64,000 nt of DNA from Flavobacterium sp. MC2016-06. Lineage in GTDB: Bacteria; Bacteroidota; Bacteroidia; Flavobacteriales; Flavobacteriaceae. A program made the translations under genes and the position numbers. Positions 37,750 through 47,827 of the stretch are shown one piece after another. The stretch spans positions 124,001 to 188,000 of the forward strand of contig NZ_WMID02000005.1 of NCBI RefSeq assembly GCF_009711165.2, given 5' to 3'. Under the pieces are notes generated by a model that saw only the letters and a program-made list of their open reading frames with translations, ran no database searches and was not told the origin of the DNA. Positions within the stretch are counted from its first letter, which is position 1. Each line of letters begins with the position of its first letter.

Positions 37750-39993
37750 ATGCTTTTAAGAAAGAAAATAATAATACAAACAGCATGCTTTTTTTGCATG
37801 CTGTTTTTTAGCATAACTATTTTTGCGCAAAAGCCTGCAGATTATGTAAATCCATTTATTGGAACTTCCAATTATGGAGCTGCATTTCCAGGGCCGATCG
37901 CACCAAGAGGAATGGCAAGCATTAGCCCGTTTAATGTTGCAGGCCCTCAAAATTTACCTTTAGAAAAAGACAGCCGCTGGTTGTCTAATCCTTATGTAAA
38001 CGAAAATACATTCTTGACAGGTTTTAGTCAAGTAAATTTAAGTGGAGTAGGTTGTCCAGAATTAGGGGTATTATTACTAATGCCTACAACAGGAGCCGTA
38101 CAGACCAATCATCTAAGTTACGGCTCCAATTATTCTAATGAAGTAGCAAAAACAGCATATTACAGCGTAAATCTTGACAAATACAATATCAAAGCAGAAT
38201 TTACCGCATCAAAACGAGTTGGAGTAAGCAAATTTACTTTCCCGAAAGGGCAGTCTAATATTTTACTAAATCTAGGTTTAGGTTTAACGAATGAAGAAGG
38301 CGCAATGGTAAAAGTAGTTTCGGCTTCAGAAATTGAAGGAATGCGTTCCGTAGGTTCGTTTTGTTATAACAGTCCAGAAGATGCTTATCCAGTATATTTT
38401 GTAGCGAAGTTTTCTAAACCAGCAGCAAAATTCGGCGTTTGGAAAAAACCGTCAAAATATCAAGGTGTTGAAGCACAATGGATGACCTATAATGGCAAAA
38501 CCAGAATGATGGACAATACCATTAAAACGGTTGTAGGAGATAGCATTGGAACTTATTTTTCGTATGATTTTGATAAAGAAGAAACCGTTGAAGTAAAAAT
38601 TGGAGTTTCGTACGTAAGTGTTGCAAATGCTCGCGAAAACTTAGAAAAAGAAACTGGAAATAAATCTTTTGAAGCCGTTTACAAAGAAACATATGACGAG
38701 TGGAATGAAGAACTTTCTAAAATTTTGGTTGAAGGCGGTTCAAAAGAGGATAAAACGATTTTTTACACAGCGTTGTATCATACTTTAATTCACCCTAATA
38801 CTTTAAACGATTACAACGGAGAATATCCAGAAATCAAAAGAAGTAAAATTGGTAAAACAGACGGAACACGTTATACTGTTTTTTCACTTTGGGATACCTA
38901 TAGAAATTTACATCAGTTAATGTCATTGGTTTACCCGAAACAACAGTCTAATATGATTAAAAGTATGTTAGAAATGTACGATGAAAATGGCTGGTTACCA
39001 AAATGGGAATTAAATTCTACTGAAACTTTTACAATGGTAGGAGATCCTGCAAGTATTGTAATTGCGGATACCTATCTAAAAGGAATTCGTGATTTTGATG
39101 TGCAGAAAGCCTACAAAGCAATGTTGAAAGGTGCCGATCAAATGGAGAATAATCCGTTACGTCCGGGATTGAAAGATTATATCGAAAAAGGATATTTAAC
39201 AACAAACGACCGCGGTCCAGTTTCTACCACACAAGAATACAATGCTTCAGACTATGCGATTTCGCTTTTAGCAAAATCATTGGGTAAAAATGACGACTAC
39301 GAACGTTTTAAAAACCGCTCGCTTTCGTACCGAAAATTATTCGATAAAAATCTAAAATTATTGCGACCAAGATTGGCAGACGGCAAATGGTACGAACCAT
39401 TTGATCCTGTTTCTGGAGCAAACTTCCAAGAGAATGTTGGTTTTATTGAAGGAAATGCTTGGCAGTATGCTTTTATGATGCCGCACGACATTAAAGGACT
39501 TATAAAATTAATGGGCGGTGATAAAGCTTTTGGAAATCAATTGCAAAAAGTATTCGATATCAAGCAGTTTGATATGGCAAATGAGCCAGATATTGCTTAT
39601 CCATATTTATTCAACTATTTAAAAGGAGAAGAATGGAGAAGTCAGGAAATGGTGAAAAAATTGGTTGCAGCATATTTTCAAAATAAACCAAACGGATTAC
39701 CAGGAAACGACGATACAGGAACAATGTCGGCTTGGTTAGTGTATTCTATGATGGGAATTTACCCAATTGCGCCGGGCGAACCTTTGTACACGATTACAAC
39801 GCCAATGTTTGATAAAGTTACGATTCAGCTAGATGCTAAATATTATAAAAATAAAACAATAGTGATCGAACGTGAAGTTAATTCTGATGGGAAAATCAAT
39901 AAAATTCAATTAGACGGTAAAACGCTTAATAGTTATTTTATTTCTCATGATGATTTTGTGAATGGAAAAACACTAAAAGTGATTCAAAACTAA
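37750..39993 (+). CDS. GH92 alpha-mannosidase, second copy, secreted
   Basis: ATG 37750 lies 4 bp after the fucosidase stop and gives a signal peptide with a long hydrophobic core (IIIQTACFFCMLFFSITIFAQ). An earlier ATG at 37726 would overlap the fucosidase gene. Family motifs are YVNPFIGTSNYGAAFPGPIAPRGM, SLWDTYRNLHQLM, FIEGNAWQYAF (likely acid E567) and LPGNDDTGTMSAWLVYSMMGIYPIAPGEP (D654, D655). It has an ordinary signal peptide and the usual GNDD, while the first GH92 is a lipoprotein with GNED. This supports separate linkages or locations. It is in one operon with the fucosidase and GH3. Confidence 0.93.
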   Translation: MLLRKKIIIQTACFFCMLFFSITIFAQKPADYVNPFIGTSNYGAAFPGPIAPRGMASISPFNVAGPQNLPLEKDSRWLSNPYVNENTFLTGFSQVNLSGVGCPELGVLLLMPTTGAVQTNHLSYGSNYSNEVAKTAYYSVNLDKYNIKAEFTASKRVGVSKFTFPKGQSNILLNLGLGLTNEEGAMVKVVSASEIEGMRSVGSFCYNSPEDAYPVYFVAKFSKPAAKFGVWKKPSKYQGVEAQWMTYNGKTRMMDNTIKTVVGDSIGTYFSYDFDKEETVEVKIGVSYVSVANARENLEKETGNKSFEAVYKETYDEWNEELSKILVEGGSKEDKTIFYTALYHTLIHPNTLNDYNGEYPEIKRSKIGKTDGTRYTVFSLWDTYRNLHQLMSLVYPKQQSNMIKSMLEMYDENGWLPKWELNSTETFTMVGDPASIVIADTYLKGIRDFDVQKAYKAMLKGADQMENNPLRPGLKDYIEKGYLTTNDRGPVSTTQEYNASDYAISLLAKSLGKNDDYERFKNRSLSYRKLFDKNLKLLRPRLADGKWYEPFDPVSGANFQENVGFIEGNAWQYAFMMPHDIKGLIKLMGGDKAFGNQLQKVFDIKQFDMANEPDIAYPYLFNYLKGEEWRSQEMVKKLVAAYFQNKPNGLPGNDDTGTMSAWLVYSMMGIYPIAPGEPLYTITTPMFDKVTIQLDAKYYKNKTIVIEREVNSDGKINKIQLDGKTLNSYFISHDDFVNGKTLKVIQN

Positions 39994-40019
39994 ATTACAC
40001 AACTATGTTACAATTAAGA

Positions 40020-42665
40020 ATGAAAAAAGCAGCCATTATTTTTGTAATGGCTCTTGGTTTTTTTGACCAAGCCTCAGCGCAGAAAAAGCTTCCTTATCAG
40101 GATGCTAAACTGCCTGTAGAAGACAGAGTAAAAGACTTGTTAAGTCGAATGAGTTTGGAGGAAAAGGTGCGCCAAATGGACATGTACAAAGGCGAATTTT
40201 TTAAAGAAAAGGAAGATTTTTCAAAGTCTAAAGCAGCAGCAAAAATTGGAAAATTAGGAATTGGTGCTATACATGATGTGTATCCTCGTTCTGCAAAAAT
40301 GATAAACGATTTACAGACCGATGTAATTAAAGGAAACAGATGGGGAATTCCAGCTTTGATTATGTGCGAAATGCTGCACGGTTATCTTGATGACGGAAGT
40401 ACAGCGTTCCCAATGAGCATTGGTTTAGGAGCTACTTGGGATACTAACATAATGGGAAAAGTAGGTCAAGTAATTGCTACTGAAGCTAGAGCTCATGGTG
40501 TACATTTTGGTTTAGGACCAAACTTAGATGTTGGCCGCGAACCACGCTGGGGAAGAGTTGCAGAGACTTTTGGTGAAGATGTTTACTTAAACAGCGAAAT
40601 TGGTTTGGCAATGATTAAAGGAATGCAAGGCGATGATTTAAGATCAGATCGTACGATTATTGCAGAACCTAAACATTTTGCTGTACACGGTATTCCAGAA
40701 GGAGGAGGAAACTCTTCGCCTGTTTTAGTAGGAGAACGTGCTGCGCGCCAAGATTTTTTACCTTCTTTCCAGAAAGCTTTTGTAAAAGGCGGTGCATTGG
40801 GAACAATGTGTGCATATTCTGAGTTAGATGGAATTCCTTGTGCTGCAAATCACTGGTTATTGACCGATGTTTTGAGAAAGGAATGGGGTTTTAAAGGAAT
40901 TGTAGTTTCAGATTTGGGAGCTATTAAATATTTACAGACAACACATTATGTGGCAAGTTCTCCAAAAGAAAGTATTAGAGAAGCAGTTTCGGCTGGTGTT
41001 GATATGCAGTTTTATGATTTTACTAATGAGTTTTGGCAGCAGTCTATCATTGAATTGGTAAACGAAAAAAAGCTGACAATGGAAAATATCGATCGTGCAG
41101 CGGGCGGTGTTTTGAGACTTAAATTTTTATTAGGATTATTTGAAAATCCATACACCGATAAAAACTTAATTAAAGAACGTTTTCATACCAAAGAAAATCA
41201 AGATGTTGCCTTAGAAGCAGGTCATAAATCGATTATTTTATTAAAGAACGAAAACAATCTTTTACCATTAAAAAAAGATATCAAAACGATTGCAGTGATC
41301 GGACCAAACGCAAATGCTTCTAGATTAGGAGGATATTCGGTTCATAATAAAGTTGGTACTACCGTTCTTGAAGGTGTTAAACAAGTTGTAGGCGCTAGCA
41401 CAAATGTACTTTATGAAGAAGGAGTGCCATTGATTGTAATGGGACAAGTTATTCCATCAAAATATTTATTTACTCCAGATGAAGCTCAAAATGGTTTAAA
41501 AGGAGAATATTTTAATAACAGAAATGTAGAAGGAACTCCTGCGTTAACTCGTATTGATAACCAATTGGAGTTTGACTGGCCTTGGTCTCCGGGTGTTGGA
41601 GTTAATGATGATGATTTTTCTATTCGCTGGACAGGTTATATAAAATCGGATAAAGGTTTTGACGGCTGGCTAGGTTTAAGTTCTGACGACGGAATTAGAA
41701 TGTGGATTGATGATCAATTGGTAATCGATAACTGGACAAAAGGTGCAACTAGTATCGTGACAACTCCAAAAAATATTGAAGCTGGTAAAAAATACAAAGT
41801 CCGCATAGAAATGTGGGAAGGAGGCTGGGGAGCCAGAGCTCACTTGCGTTGGAACTTAGAAAGAGTAAATCTACAGCCTGCAATTGATGCTGCTAAAAAA
41901 GCAGATGTTGCGATTGTGGTTTTAGGAGAATCTAACGAATTAGTTGAAGAGAACAGAGATGTAGCTTCTTTAGACTTACATGGAATGCAGGAAGAATTGA
42001 TTGAAGCAATTCAGAAAACAGGAACTCCAGTAGTTTGTGTGTTGTTAAACGGACGTCCGTTGTCTACAAATTGGATCAGTGAAAACATTCCAGCTCTTGT
42101 AGAAGGATGGTTTCCGGGCGAAGCAGGAGGAAAGGCTGTTGCCGATGTTTTATTTGGGGATTACAATCCAGCAGGAAGACTTCCTATTACAGTTCCAAAA
42201 TCAGTTGGACAGTTACCTATATATTATAATCAAAAACCATCTGCAATACACAGATACGTTAGCGAAAGCGAAAATCCGTTGTATACTTTCGGTTATGGTT
42301 TGAGTTATACCAAATTTGAATATTCTAATCTGGCGTTAAACGTTAAAGAAATCCAAAAAGATGGTGAACTAAAAGTAAGCGTAGATGTTAAAAACGTTGG
42401 GAACTTTGACGGAGACGAAGTAGTTCAATTATATATAAATGATGTTTACAGCAGCGTAACTACGCCTCAAAAGACATTAAAAGGGTTTAAAAGGTTGTTT
42501 ATTAAAAAAGGAGAAACAAAAAATGTTGAATTTACACTTACATCTGAAGAATTATCACTTTGGAACCGCGAAATGAAAAATGTGGTTGAACCGGGCGAAT
42601 TCGTAGTGATGGTGGGGGGTAACACTGTTGATGTGCAAAAAATCAGTTTCAAAGTTTTGAACTAA
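40020..42665 (+). CDS. GH3 beta-glycosidase with inserted PA14 domain
   Basis: ATG 40020 gives MKKAAIIFVMALGFFDQASAQ, a signal peptide. The in-frame ATG at 40005 adds five residues. The GH3 N-domain (about 30-370) has the nucleophile D298 in GFKGIVVSDLGAIKYL and the KH motif in AEPKHFAVHG. The GH3 C-domain is split by a PA14 domain (about 490-620, GLKGEYFNNRNVEGTP...WLGLSSDDGIRMWIDDQLVIDNW). A fibronectin III-like domain (about 770-880) ends it. PA14-bearing GH3 enzymes include beta-glucosidases and beta-xylosidases. In this setting core beta-xylose is one possible target, which is inference. The gap to GH92 is 11-26 bp. Confidence 0.92.
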   Translation: MKKAAIIFVMALGFFDQASAQKKLPYQDAKLPVEDRVKDLLSRMSLEEKVRQMDMYKGEFFKEKEDFSKSKAAAKIGKLGIGAIHDVYPRSAKMINDLQTDVIKGNRWGIPALIMCEMLHGYLDDGSTAFPMSIGLGATWDTNIMGKVGQVIATEARAHGVHFGLGPNLDVGREPRWGRVAETFGEDVYLNSEIGLAMIKGMQGDDLRSDRTIIAEPKHFAVHGIPEGGGNSSPVLVGERAARQDFLPSFQKAFVKGGALGTMCAYSELDGIPCAANHWLLTDVLRKEWGFKGIVVSDLGAIKYLQTTHYVASSPKESIREAVSAGVDMQFYDFTNEFWQQSIIELVNEKKLTMENIDRAAGGVLRLKFLLGLFENPYTDKNLIKERFHTKENQDVALEAGHKSIILLKNENNLLPLKKDIKTIAVIGPNANASRLGGYSVHNKVGTTVLEGVKQVVGASTNVLYEEGVPLIVMGQVIPSKYLFTPDEAQNGLKGEYFNNRNVEGTPALTRIDNQLEFDWPWSPGVGVNDDDFSIRWTGYIKSDKGFDGWLGLSSDDGIRMWIDDQLVIDNWTKGATSIVTTPKNIEAGKKYKVRIEMWEGGWGARAHLRWNLERVNLQPAIDAAKKADVAIVVLGESNELVEENRDVASLDLHGMQEELIEAIQKTGTPVVCVLLNGRPLSTNWISENIPALVEGWFPGEAGGKAVADVLFGDYNPAGRLPITVPKSVGQLPIYYNQKPSAIHRYVSESENPLYTFGYGLSYTKFEYSNLALNVKEIQKDGELKVSVDVKNVGNFDGDEVVQLYINDVYSSVTTPQKTLKGFKRLFIKKGETKNVEFTLTSEELSLWNREMKNVVEPGEFVVMVGGNTVDVQKISFKVLN

Positions 42666-42846
42666 TTTGCATAATCGCAGAGGATTTTTAATCGTTTATG
42701 GAATAAAAAAAAGAATACGTTTAAAAAAGTGATAAATCGTTTCTAAAAGTGGAGAAAACCCCCTAAAAATAAGGAGGATTTGGATTACAATTGCAAACGT
42801 TTTCTCTCCTTGAAATGTTAAAATTTACCCAACACCCGCAAAAAAA

Positions 42847-42896
42847 TGTCATTTGTCGAAATAATATTTCGTTAACAAAATGTATTCTTAAGTTTA
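42847..42896 (+). promoter_or_regulatory. Predicted regulated promoter of the susC-susD operon
   Basis: The motif at 42847-42867 (TGTCAT-TT-GTCGAAAT-AATAT) is followed 42 nt from its start by TAAGTTTA (42889-42896), 31 nt before the susC ATG. The arrangement matches those at 14353 and 20761. The region 42666-42846 between the GH3 stop and this site holds no other clear feature. Confidence 0.6.
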
Positions 42897-42927
42897 ACAT
42901 GTTATTAACTCTAAAAAAACAACTAAT

Positions 42928-45900
42928 ATGATTAAAGACGTACTAAAATTACTGTTTGTCGTTTGCTTGTTCGGCTTTCAAAGTCTACAAGCACAAACAA
43001 CAGTAAAAGGAACGATAACAGAGGCTGGAAGCGGAATTCCAATTCCAGGAGCCAATGTTGTAGTTAAAGGAACAAAAACGAGTACATCAACAGATTTTGA
43101 TGGTAAGTACAGTATTAATGTTCCAAATGCATCAGCAGTTTTAGTTTTCTCTTATGTAGGATCTGCTTCAAAACAAGTTCCTGTTGCAGGACAAACTACA
43201 CTTAATGTATCTTTAGGACCAGACACACAACAATTGGGAGAAGTTGTAGTTACGGCTCTTGGTATTAAAAGAGAGAAAAAAGCAATTACATATTCTGCTC
43301 AAAACATTGCAGTAGATGAGCTTTCTGAAGCAAGATCATTAAACGTTGCCAACTCACTTTCTGGTAAAGTTGCAGGTCTTAACTTCTCTACTACATCAAA
43401 TGGTGTAGGAAGTGCTTCTAGAATTACTTTAAGAGGGAATAGATCTCTTAACGGAAACAATCAGCCTATGTATGTTGTAGATGGTGTGCCAATTAGTAAT
43501 GGTACAACAAATAGCAATCCTGATATTGATACAGGAGGAACTACACAGCCAGACGGTATTTCTAACATCAACCCAGAAGATATTGCTTCTATGACAGTTC
43601 TTAAAGGACCATCTGCAGCAGCTCTTTACGGTTCTAGAGCGAGTAATGGTGTTATCGTAATTACTACTAAATCTGGTAAAGCTGGTAAAACATCTGTTTC
43701 GTTATCTTCTAACTTTATGGCTTCATCGGCTTACAACTTAACTAATTTTCAAAATGAATACGGTCAAGGTTCTTCTGGAGCTTACGTTGCTAACTCTAGC
43801 TCAAGCTGGGGAGGAAAATTAGACGGAAGTCAAGTATCTGCTTGGCAGTTAGTTCGTAATCCTGATTATGCTGGTCCTGCAACTACAAGTTACACGCCAC
43901 AGCCAAATAATGCTATGGATTTCTTTAAAACAGGATATAACTTAGCAAATACATTGACTATTACAACAGGAAATGAAAAAGCACAAGGTTATTTCTCTTA
44001 TACCAACACAAAAGCTGAAGGTATTGTTGGAGGAAATCAATTAGACAGACACAATCTTAATTTAAGATTGACTAGTAAACTTTCTGATAAGTTTTCTATG
44101 GATGTAAAAACAAACTACATTGTTCAAGACATCGATAACTTATTAAGAACTGGTGAAGAGTCTATTGGTACATCTGTATATTTAATGCCTCGTAGTTTAA
44201 AATACAATGATTACAAAAACTTCGAATACACAGATGCTGCTGGACAATTGCAAAAAAACTATTTCTTAGACGAAACTGGAGCTCCAGGAGGGAACCCATA
44301 TTGGTCTGCATTACGTGATGATTCTCGTAAAGACAAAAGAAACAGATTTATTGGTTTAGCGTCTCTTAAATATGAGTTTACAAAAACGTTAAGTTTACAA
44401 GTTAGAACTGGTTTAGACCAGATGACAAACAAATATGTAAGAAACAGATATGCAACTGCTGAATTTAACAGCAACCTTGGTTCTTACAGCGAATCTTATG
44501 AGACAGTAAGCGAATTTAATACAGACGCATTACTTTCTTACAACGAGAAATTTGGAGATTTTACTATTGGTATTAATGCTGGTGCAAATGCATTGCAACA
44601 AAATAGTTCTTCTTTAGGTTCTGGTGGTGTTTTGAGTAAAAGAAATTATTTTGCCCTATCTAATGTATCTACAATCTCATCTACATCTACTTCTTCAGAA
44701 AAACAAGTTCACTCTGTTTACGGATTCGGACAAATTGGTTTCAGAAACTATTTATTCTTAGATATTACAGGAAGAAATGACTGGTCTTCTACTTTACCAG
44801 CAGACAACAGATCATTCTTTTATCCTTCTGTAGGTCTTTCTGGAGTAATTTCAGATATGGCAACATTGCCAGAAGTAATTAGTTTTGCAAAAGTAAGAGC
44901 TTCTTACGCAAAAGTTGGTAATGATACAGATCCTTATCAAACAAGTTCTCAATTATCATATATTGGTGGTAACGGAGGTATGTTATACGGACAAACAACT
45001 GCTGCAAATCCAAATCTTAGACCTGAGATGTCTAGCTCTATAGAGTTTGGTACAGATCTTAGATTCTTTAAAAACCGTTTAGGATTAGATTTAACGTATT
45101 TTAAAACAAATACTAAAGATCAAATCTTCTACATCAATACTCCAGAATCTTCTGCTTATTCTAGAAGAGTTGTAAATGGTGGTGAAATTGAAAATAAAGG
45201 TTACGAGGTTGTTCTTACAGCAACTCCAATCTTAACTCAAAACTTTAGCTGGGATATTACTACTAACTTTGCATCTTATAAATCAAAAGTTAAATCGATT
45301 TATGATGGTAGAGATGAGTTAGTACTTGGAGAAGGTAGACTAGTAAGAAGTAAAGTTGTTGAAGGTGGAGAATATGGTGATTTATACGTTAAAGGTTTCC
45401 AAAGAACAGCTGACGGACAAGTTATTGTAAATGCTGCTGGTTTGCCACTTGCTACAAATAGTTTTGATGTTCGTGCAGGAAACTTTAATCCAGATTGGAC
45501 TGCAGGTTTCAAAAATAATTTCAAATACAAAAATTTCTCATTAAGTTTCTTAGTTGATTTCAGAATCGGTGGAGAGGTTATTTCTTATACTCAAGCTAGA
45601 GAAGCTGGTTTAGGAGTAAGTGATATTACATTAGCAGGTCGTGAAGGTGGTATTGTGGTTAATGGTGTTGTTGCTAACGGAGATGGAACATACAGAGCAA
45701 ACACAACTAGCGTTACTGCAGAACAATACTGGACTTCTGTTGGACAAAGAACACCAATCGCGGAGCCTTTTATTTATGATGCTACAAACATTAGATTAAG
45801 AGAACTTGTATTTGGATATTCTTTACCAAAACGTTTATTAGGTAATTCAGGTTTCAGTAATATTGATTTCTCATTAGTGGGAAGAAACTTATTCTTTTTC

Positions 45901-46023
45901 ATGAATAAAGCTAAATATTTTGATCCAGAAGCAGGTGCTGGTACAGGAAACTTACAAGGTATAGAATCTTTCAACATTCCTTCAACGAGAGATTATGGAG
46001 TTAATGTGAAATTTGGATTTTAA
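42928..46023 (+). CDS. SusC/RagA-family TonB-dependent receptor
   Basis: This outer-membrane barrel imports oligosaccharides with its SusD partner using TonB energy. After the signal peptide (LFGFQSLQAQ) comes a carboxypeptidase-regulatory-like domain (about 23-105, TVKGTITEAGSGIPIPGANVVVKGT). The plug domain follows (about 115-245, ITLRGNRSLNGNNQPMYVVDGVPI and ALYGSRASNGVIVITTKSGK). The remainder is the beta-barrel ending in VNVKFGF with a terminal aromatic residue. Length is typical. Together with susD 17 bp downstream it is the import gate of the locus, and it has its own copy of the shared promoter motif. Confidence 0.95.
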   Translation: MIKDVLKLLFVVCLFGFQSLQAQTTVKGTITEAGSGIPIPGANVVVKGTKTSTSTDFDGKYSINVPNASAVLVFSYVGSASKQVPVAGQTTLNVSLGPDTQQLGEVVVTALGIKREKKAITYSAQNIAVDELSEARSLNVANSLSGKVAGLNFSTTSNGVGSASRITLRGNRSLNGNNQPMYVVDGVPISNGTTNSNPDIDTGGTTQPDGISNINPEDIASMTVLKGPSAAALYGSRASNGVIVITTKSGKAGKTSVSLSSNFMASSAYNLTNFQNEYGQGSSGAYVANSSSSWGGKLDGSQVSAWQLVRNPDYAGPATTSYTPQPNNAMDFFKTGYNLANTLTITTGNEKAQGYFSYTNTKAEGIVGGNQLDRHNLNLRLTSKLSDKFSMDVKTNYIVQDIDNLLRTGEESIGTSVYLMPRSLKYNDYKNFEYTDAAGQLQKNYFLDETGAPGGNPYWSALRDDSRKDKRNRFIGLASLKYEFTKTLSLQVRTGLDQMTNKYVRNRYATAEFNSNLGSYSESYETVSEFNTDALLSYNEKFGDFTIGINAGANALQQNSSSLGSGGVLSKRNYFALSNVSTISSTSTSSEKQVHSVYGFGQIGFRNYLFLDITGRNDWSSTLPADNRSFFYPSVGLSGVISDMATLPEVISFAKVRASYAKVGNDTDPYQTSSQLSYIGGNGGMLYGQTTAANPNLRPEMSSSIEFGTDLRFFKNRLGLDLTYFKTNTKDQIFYINTPESSAYSRRVVNGGEIENKGYEVVLTATPILTQNFSWDITTNFASYKSKVKSIYDGRDELVLGEGRLVRSKVVEGGEYGDLYVKGFQRTADGQVIVNAAGLPLATNSFDVRAGNFNPDWTAGFKNNFKYKNFSLSFLVDFRIGGEVISYTQAREAGLGVSDITLAGREGGIVVNGVVANGDGTYRANTTSVTAEQYWTSVGQRTPIAEPFIYDATNIRLRELVFGYSLPKRLLGNSGFSNIDFSLVGRNLFFFMNKAKYFDPEAGAGTGNLQGIESFNIPSTRDYGVNVKFGF

Positions 46024-46040
46024 TTAAATAAAAAGATATC

Positions 46041-47627
46041 ATGAAAAATAGTTATAAAATTAAAACACTTGGCCTTGCCTTATCGATGGTCGCTGTTTTC
46101 TCAGGCTGTACGGGCGATTTTAATGAAATAAATACAAATCCAAACACGCTTACAGAAGATCAATTAGACGCGAGTCTTGCAGGTCCTTCATTTGCATCTG
46201 CATTGTATGCAGGTATTCACAACGGTTCTTACTCTTCACCTGGTGTAGATGATCAAGGAACTTGGGGTATTGCAACTGGAATCTTATCATCTACTTTTAT
46301 CCAATATTTAGATTGCGGATACGGTACTGTAAGAAATGATTTCAGCGGTTTTGAAGCTCGTGGATGGACAAGATTTTACACAGTTGCTGTTCCTGCTTTA
46401 AACAATGCAGTTAAAGCTGCTGCTGGAGATGAGCAAGCACTTGCTGTATTAAAAATTTGGAAAGTATTTATGTACAACCAAATGACAGATGCTTACGGAC
46501 CAATTCCTTATACAGAAGCTGGAAATGGTAAAGAAAAAGTAGCATACGACAGTCAAGAAACGATCTATGCAGATTTCTTTAAATTGTTAGACGAATCAAA
46601 TGCTACATTAACTAGCAGTTCTTCTGCAACAGTAGGTTTATTAGCTCCTAATGATAGAATTTATCAAGGTAGTTCAGAAAAATGGAGAAGATTTGGAAAC
46701 AGTCTTAGATTACGTATCGCATTAAGAATTTCTGATGTAGATGCTGCTAAAGCTAAAACTCAAGCAGAAGCTGCAGTTGCTGCAGGTGTTATGGAAACTA
46801 ATGATCAAAGTGCTTATTTTAAAGCAAGTAACATTACTCCAAACAACTTAAACATGATTGTAAACAACTGGGGTTATACTATGACAGCTTCTATGGAAAG
46901 TATCCTTAAAGGTTATAACGATCCAAGATTACCACTTTGGTTTTCTCCTATTGCAACTGGAGGTTATCAAGGACAGCCTGTTGGAGGTTTACAAGATCAA
47001 TTTGGAACTACTAAATTTTCTACATTTAATGATAATGTATTAGGTAATGGTTCTACAGGAACAATTAGCGAAACTAAAAACATTGAAGTATTTATGGCTT
47101 CTGAGTCTTATTTAAGTAGAGCTGAAGGTGCTTTAAATGGATGGAACATGAACGGTAGTGCACAAACTTTATACGAAACAGGTATTAAAATGTCTATGGC
47201 GCAATGGGGAATTACAGATTCGGCTACTATTAATGCATACATTGCAGGAAGTACATTGCCAGTAGTACCTCAAATTGTAACAGTTTATCCTAGTTTAACA
47301 GAATTATTAGATGTACCTGTAAAACTTCCAGTTGCATGGTCTTCTTCTGTAACAGATCAACGTACACAAATTGCTGTTCAAAAATACTTAGCAATATTCC
47401 CAGAATCTTGGGAAGGTTGGGCAGATTTACGTAGAAGTGATGCTAAAATCATTTACCCAATATTAAACACAGATAATGTTGATGCTGGTGTTGGTAAAAG
47501 CTTAATGAAAAGAGTTATTTATACAACAAATGAATACTCTGCTAACAAAGATGCTGTTACAGATGCAATCACAAAATTAAAAGGTCCAGACACAGGAGGA
47601 ACAAAACTTTGGTGGGACACAAAATAA
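46041..47627 (+). CDS. SusD/RagB-like surface glycan-binding lipoprotein (SusD-like_2 type)
   Basis: The lipobox ends at C23 (AVFSGC), followed by TGDFNEINTNPNTLTEDQLDASLAGPSFASALY, the usual start of the SusD-like_2 family. Further family-like parts are LKIWKVFMYNQMTDAYGPIPYTEAGNG, WRRFGNSLRLRIALRISDVD, EVFMASESYLSRAEGALNGW, and the C-terminal PESWEGWADLRRSDAKIIYP. It should cap the SusC barrel and deliver the glycan. The gap to susC is 17 bp and a terminator follows. Confidence 0.94.
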   Translation: MKNSYKIKTLGLALSMVAVFSGCTGDFNEINTNPNTLTEDQLDASLAGPSFASALYAGIHNGSYSSPGVDDQGTWGIATGILSSTFIQYLDCGYGTVRNDFSGFEARGWTRFYTVAVPALNNAVKAAAGDEQALAVLKIWKVFMYNQMTDAYGPIPYTEAGNGKEKVAYDSQETIYADFFKLLDESNATLTSSSSATVGLLAPNDRIYQGSSEKWRRFGNSLRLRIALRISDVDAAKAKTQAEAAVAAGVMETNDQSAYFKASNITPNNLNMIVNNWGYTMTASMESILKGYNDPRLPLWFSPIATGGYQGQPVGGLQDQFGTTKFSTFNDNVLGNGSTGTISETKNIEVFMASESYLSRAEGALNGWNMNGSAQTLYETGIKMSMAQWGITDSATINAYIAGSTLPVVPQIVTVYPSLTELLDVPVKLPVAWSSSVTDQRTQIAVQKYLAIFPESWEGWADLRRSDAKIIYPILNTDNVDAGVGKSLMKRVIYTTNEYSANKDAVTDAITKLKGPDTGGTKLWWDTK

Positions 47628-47660
47628 TAAGTAAAGACAAACTCCTTACTTAGAAATAAT

Positions 47661-47688
47661 AAAAGGAGAGGCAACTCTCCTTTTGTTT
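47661..47688 (+). terminator. Rho-independent terminator after susD
   Basis: A 10-bp stem, AAAAGGAGAG / CTCTCCTTTT, with a GCAA tetraloop is followed by a T-rich tract, 33 bp after the susD stop. Confidence 0.92.
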
Positions 47689-47827
47689 TATATACAAGTC
47701 TGTATTTAAAACCTATCAAAAAACAAAAACAAAAAACCATTTTGAATAAAATGGGCAGTCAAGCTTTTGATCTAAATTTTAGATCTCTGGCAGAACCGTC
47801 TATTCATTAATACATAATAGAAAAGTT

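Noticed and set aside
42751..42809. Imperfect inverted repeat GGAGAAAAC / GTTTTCTCTCC after the GH3 gene
   Set aside because: The arms are only about 9 bp with a 40-nt loop and an internal bulge, too weak to call a terminator.
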